DNA of 64,000 nt from Lutjanus erythropterus (lineage: Eukaryota > Chordata > Actinopteri > Lutjaniformes > Lutjanidae), in the NCBI GenBank assembly GCA_020091685.1, contig CM034608.1, positions 2,351,465 through 2,415,464 of the forward strand. Reading direction: 5' to 3'. The position numbers were made by a program, and so were the translations under genes. A model generated the notes under the pieces. It was not told the origin of the DNA and did no database searches. It worked only from the letters and a program-made list of their open reading frames with translations. This document shows, one piece after another, positions 62,032-64,000 of this stretch (within the stretch, counting starts at the first letter, position 1; every line of letters starts with the position of its first letter).

Positions 62032-62600
62032 GGTTTGGTATTTTTCAACCTGGACCCTACTTTGCCATGTTTTTATCTCCAATTCAGGCATTCTCAAACT
62101 TGTGTGAGATCTGAAAATCTTCTGAGGTCCACCCAAACCTTTAATCACAACTCTGATCAACACATGAGACTGTCGAGATGAGTTAAATGAAGAGTTATAT
62201 GTTAGTTAAATCCCACTGCTTTGTTGTATTGGTTCTGATTTTTTTTTAAATGAATCAAACATTTTATGGTAACTTCAAACTTACAAAATTCAATCTTAAA
62301 AAAGTTACTGCTCTAAGTGATTAATGGGGACAATGATTTTTGAAATTGGTCTAGTATTGAGGGAGACCACAGCTGCTGTCAGTGACCAGCTCAGATTGTT
62401 ATTCTAATAACATTTCAGAGACACGCCTTTTTGTTAAAGACTCAAATCCTTTTTGTTTAACCAGAAACAGCTGTTTTATTGCTCTCATCAAACTAACCAG
62501 ACACCCTTTGCAAAACTTTAATTTTAACGTCAGCTTCATTCAAACAAGAAATTCCAACAGTCTCCAACTCTGGTTTGGTTGAAACAAACCCTAAAATAAA
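62032..62600. mobile_element. Interspersed repeat copy related to pkn3 intron repeats
   Basis: CAACCTGGACCCTACTTTGC and TTGAAATTGGTCTAGTATTG match positions 2005-2095, and TTTTTGTTTAACCAGAAACA with CTCCAACTCTGGTTTGGTT match 14330-14580. It therefore joins the two pkn3-intron fragments into one longer element. Confidence 0.6.
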
Positions 62601-64000
62601 TCTACATGCCATTTCTCCCCACTGCTTCTCTGATGTCCAACCTTCCTCTCATTCCTCTCCTGATATTTTCACAACTAGCTGTGACATCAATTGATGCAAG
62701 AAGAACAAAAAATAGATTTTTTTGCAACAGGAGAACTCAGGTTTTATTGGTCAATATAGCAGCACTGAAGGATTTATTGCTTCGGTTAACTTCATTAACT
62801 ATTAACACTGACTGTACGTCCAAATAAAAAGTGACAAACTTCCTCTGTAAGCAAGTGTGGCTGTACCTAGCAGCTTTAAAGTGTAAATGTTTGAGTGCAG
62901 AACAGAGTGTTTCTGAAGCTCAGTGAACCAACATTGAGTAAATACAGGTTCAACAGATTAAGAGTCTGCAGCCATGCAGGCCTCACTCGAAAAAGAGATT
63001 TCAATCTCAAGGGACTTCCTAGTTAAATAAAGGTTAAACTAAATAAACGCTTAGTGGCTCTGCGAGGTACAATGGTGCTTTCAAGCTAAAACATGCCAAC
63101 ATGCTCACAATGATAATGGCAACATACTGATGATGTTTAGCTGATTTTTTTTACGTCATATCTTATTTTATCTTAGTTTATTCAGTTAGCATGCTAACAT
63201 TTACAAATTAGCACTCAACACAAAGTACAGCTGAAGCTAACAGGAAAGTGGTTTTGATGAAAAGTTACAATTCATCGTGAAGGGGACATGAATGTCTACA
63301 TCAATCAGATTTCAATACATTCCAGGTTGAGAAATTTTACATAAAACCAGAAGTATCAACCTGATTTTGGCACTGGCTGAAAAATCAAAGGGGGATCATC
63401 AAAGTTAAATTAGAACTATGAATGTCTGGACCATATCTTGTCCGAATCCATCCAGTGGATCTTGATTGTGATATATTTTTCCTCTGGCCTGTATATATTC
63501 ATCTAGATAGTTTTGGTGTGAGTTGCAGAGTTTGTAGATATTCGCTGTAGAAATGTCTGTCTTCTCTTCAATATAATGGGACTTTTTGCTCAAAGCACCA
63601 AAAATATATTTGAAAAATTCAACACCAGTGACTTTTTTCACAAATCGTGACCCTGTTAAACAAGATAATTTGCAGACCTTGTTGTAAACATGTAGGAACT
63701 ACTTCCTTTCTAGTAAAAAAGAAAGTAGTTCTGGTAGATTCTAAAATAGTTCTGGTAGATTCTACTGCAGAAAGAAAGTGGTTCCTATATGAAAACTGTA
63801 GTCCAGACCATTTTATATTACTTAGATGAAATAATCTTTCTATGGCTCAGTAAATTGTTAGTGACATTAAATATACAGTGTAGCTGGAGATCATTCACAG
63901 CGGTCCTGTCCCCACATAAATGCTTATTTCCTTATCACCGACATCATTGTCATGGCAACGTTAACTGCTGGAGAAAGTGTTGCTGCTGAGTTCACGCATT

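Larger units (their letters stand above)
60802..64000. other. Upstream flank of slc25a25 exon 1, repeat fragments only
   Basis: Presumed 5' flank of the short slc25a25 isoform, on its far side. No TATA or CpG island is obvious near 60802. It includes a MITE at 61315-61525, a fragment shared with the pkn3 introns at 62032-62600, and a fragment at 63460-63620 whose words TTTTTCCTCTGGCCTGTA and TTTTGGTGT also occur in the 61315-61525 element. No gene recognised. Confidence 0.5.

Noticed and set aside
63405..63641. 78-residue minus-strand frame that looks protein-like
   Set aside because: Overlaps a repeat fragment shared with 61370-61470 and has no recognised domain.

Overview
The window is vertebrate nuclear DNA, almost certainly from a ray-finned (perciform-like) teleost. 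The genes are split into many short exons with GT-AG introns. They encode animal-specific proteins that align with human 9q34 genes, and the introns and spacers are packed with CA/TA microsatellites, fold-back MITE-like elements and a tRNA-derived SINE of the kind usual in fish. All exon borders were read by hand from splice sites, reading-frame continuity and remembered family sequences. No alignment was run.

Layout: (1) 113-15277, plus strand: the 3' nineteen exons of pkn3, a Rho-effector AGC kinase; its 5' exons lie left of the window. (2) 20042-27229, minus strand: zdhhc12, a DHHC palmitoyltransferase in five exons, convergent with pkn3 as in human. (3) 27081-32382: a head-to-tail duplication of about 2.6 kb carrying zdhhc12 exon 1, the spacer and the last exon of uap1l1. 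The left copy has many one-base deletions, so an assembly artefact is likely. (4) 32281-39874, minus strand: uap1l1, complete in nine exons (502 residues). (5) About 40-48.9 kb: an intergenic stretch full of decayed repeats, with no gene recognised. (6) 48889-60801, minus strand: slc25a25, the calcium-regulated mitochondrial ATP-Mg/phosphate carrier, complete in ten exons (468 residues), including a short first exon 3.7 kb upstream of the second. (7) 60802-64000: upstream sequence with repeat fragments only.

The four genes are unrelated in pathway (Rho signalling, protein S-acylation, nucleotide-sugar synthesis, mitochondrial adenine-nucleotide transport). Their grouping reflects shared vertebrate synteny rather than a functional cluster.

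I found no convincing new biological system. The observations most worth following are: the duplicated block with its indel signature; a compensated double frameshift that removes a membrane segment of zdhhc12; oppositely oriented minisatellites flanking the frame-neutral exon 7 of uap1l1; and several repeat families recurring across the window (fold-back elements, an ATAAAGTC-type 20-bp minisatellite, and a 42-bp minisatellite that reads as 14-residue repeats).
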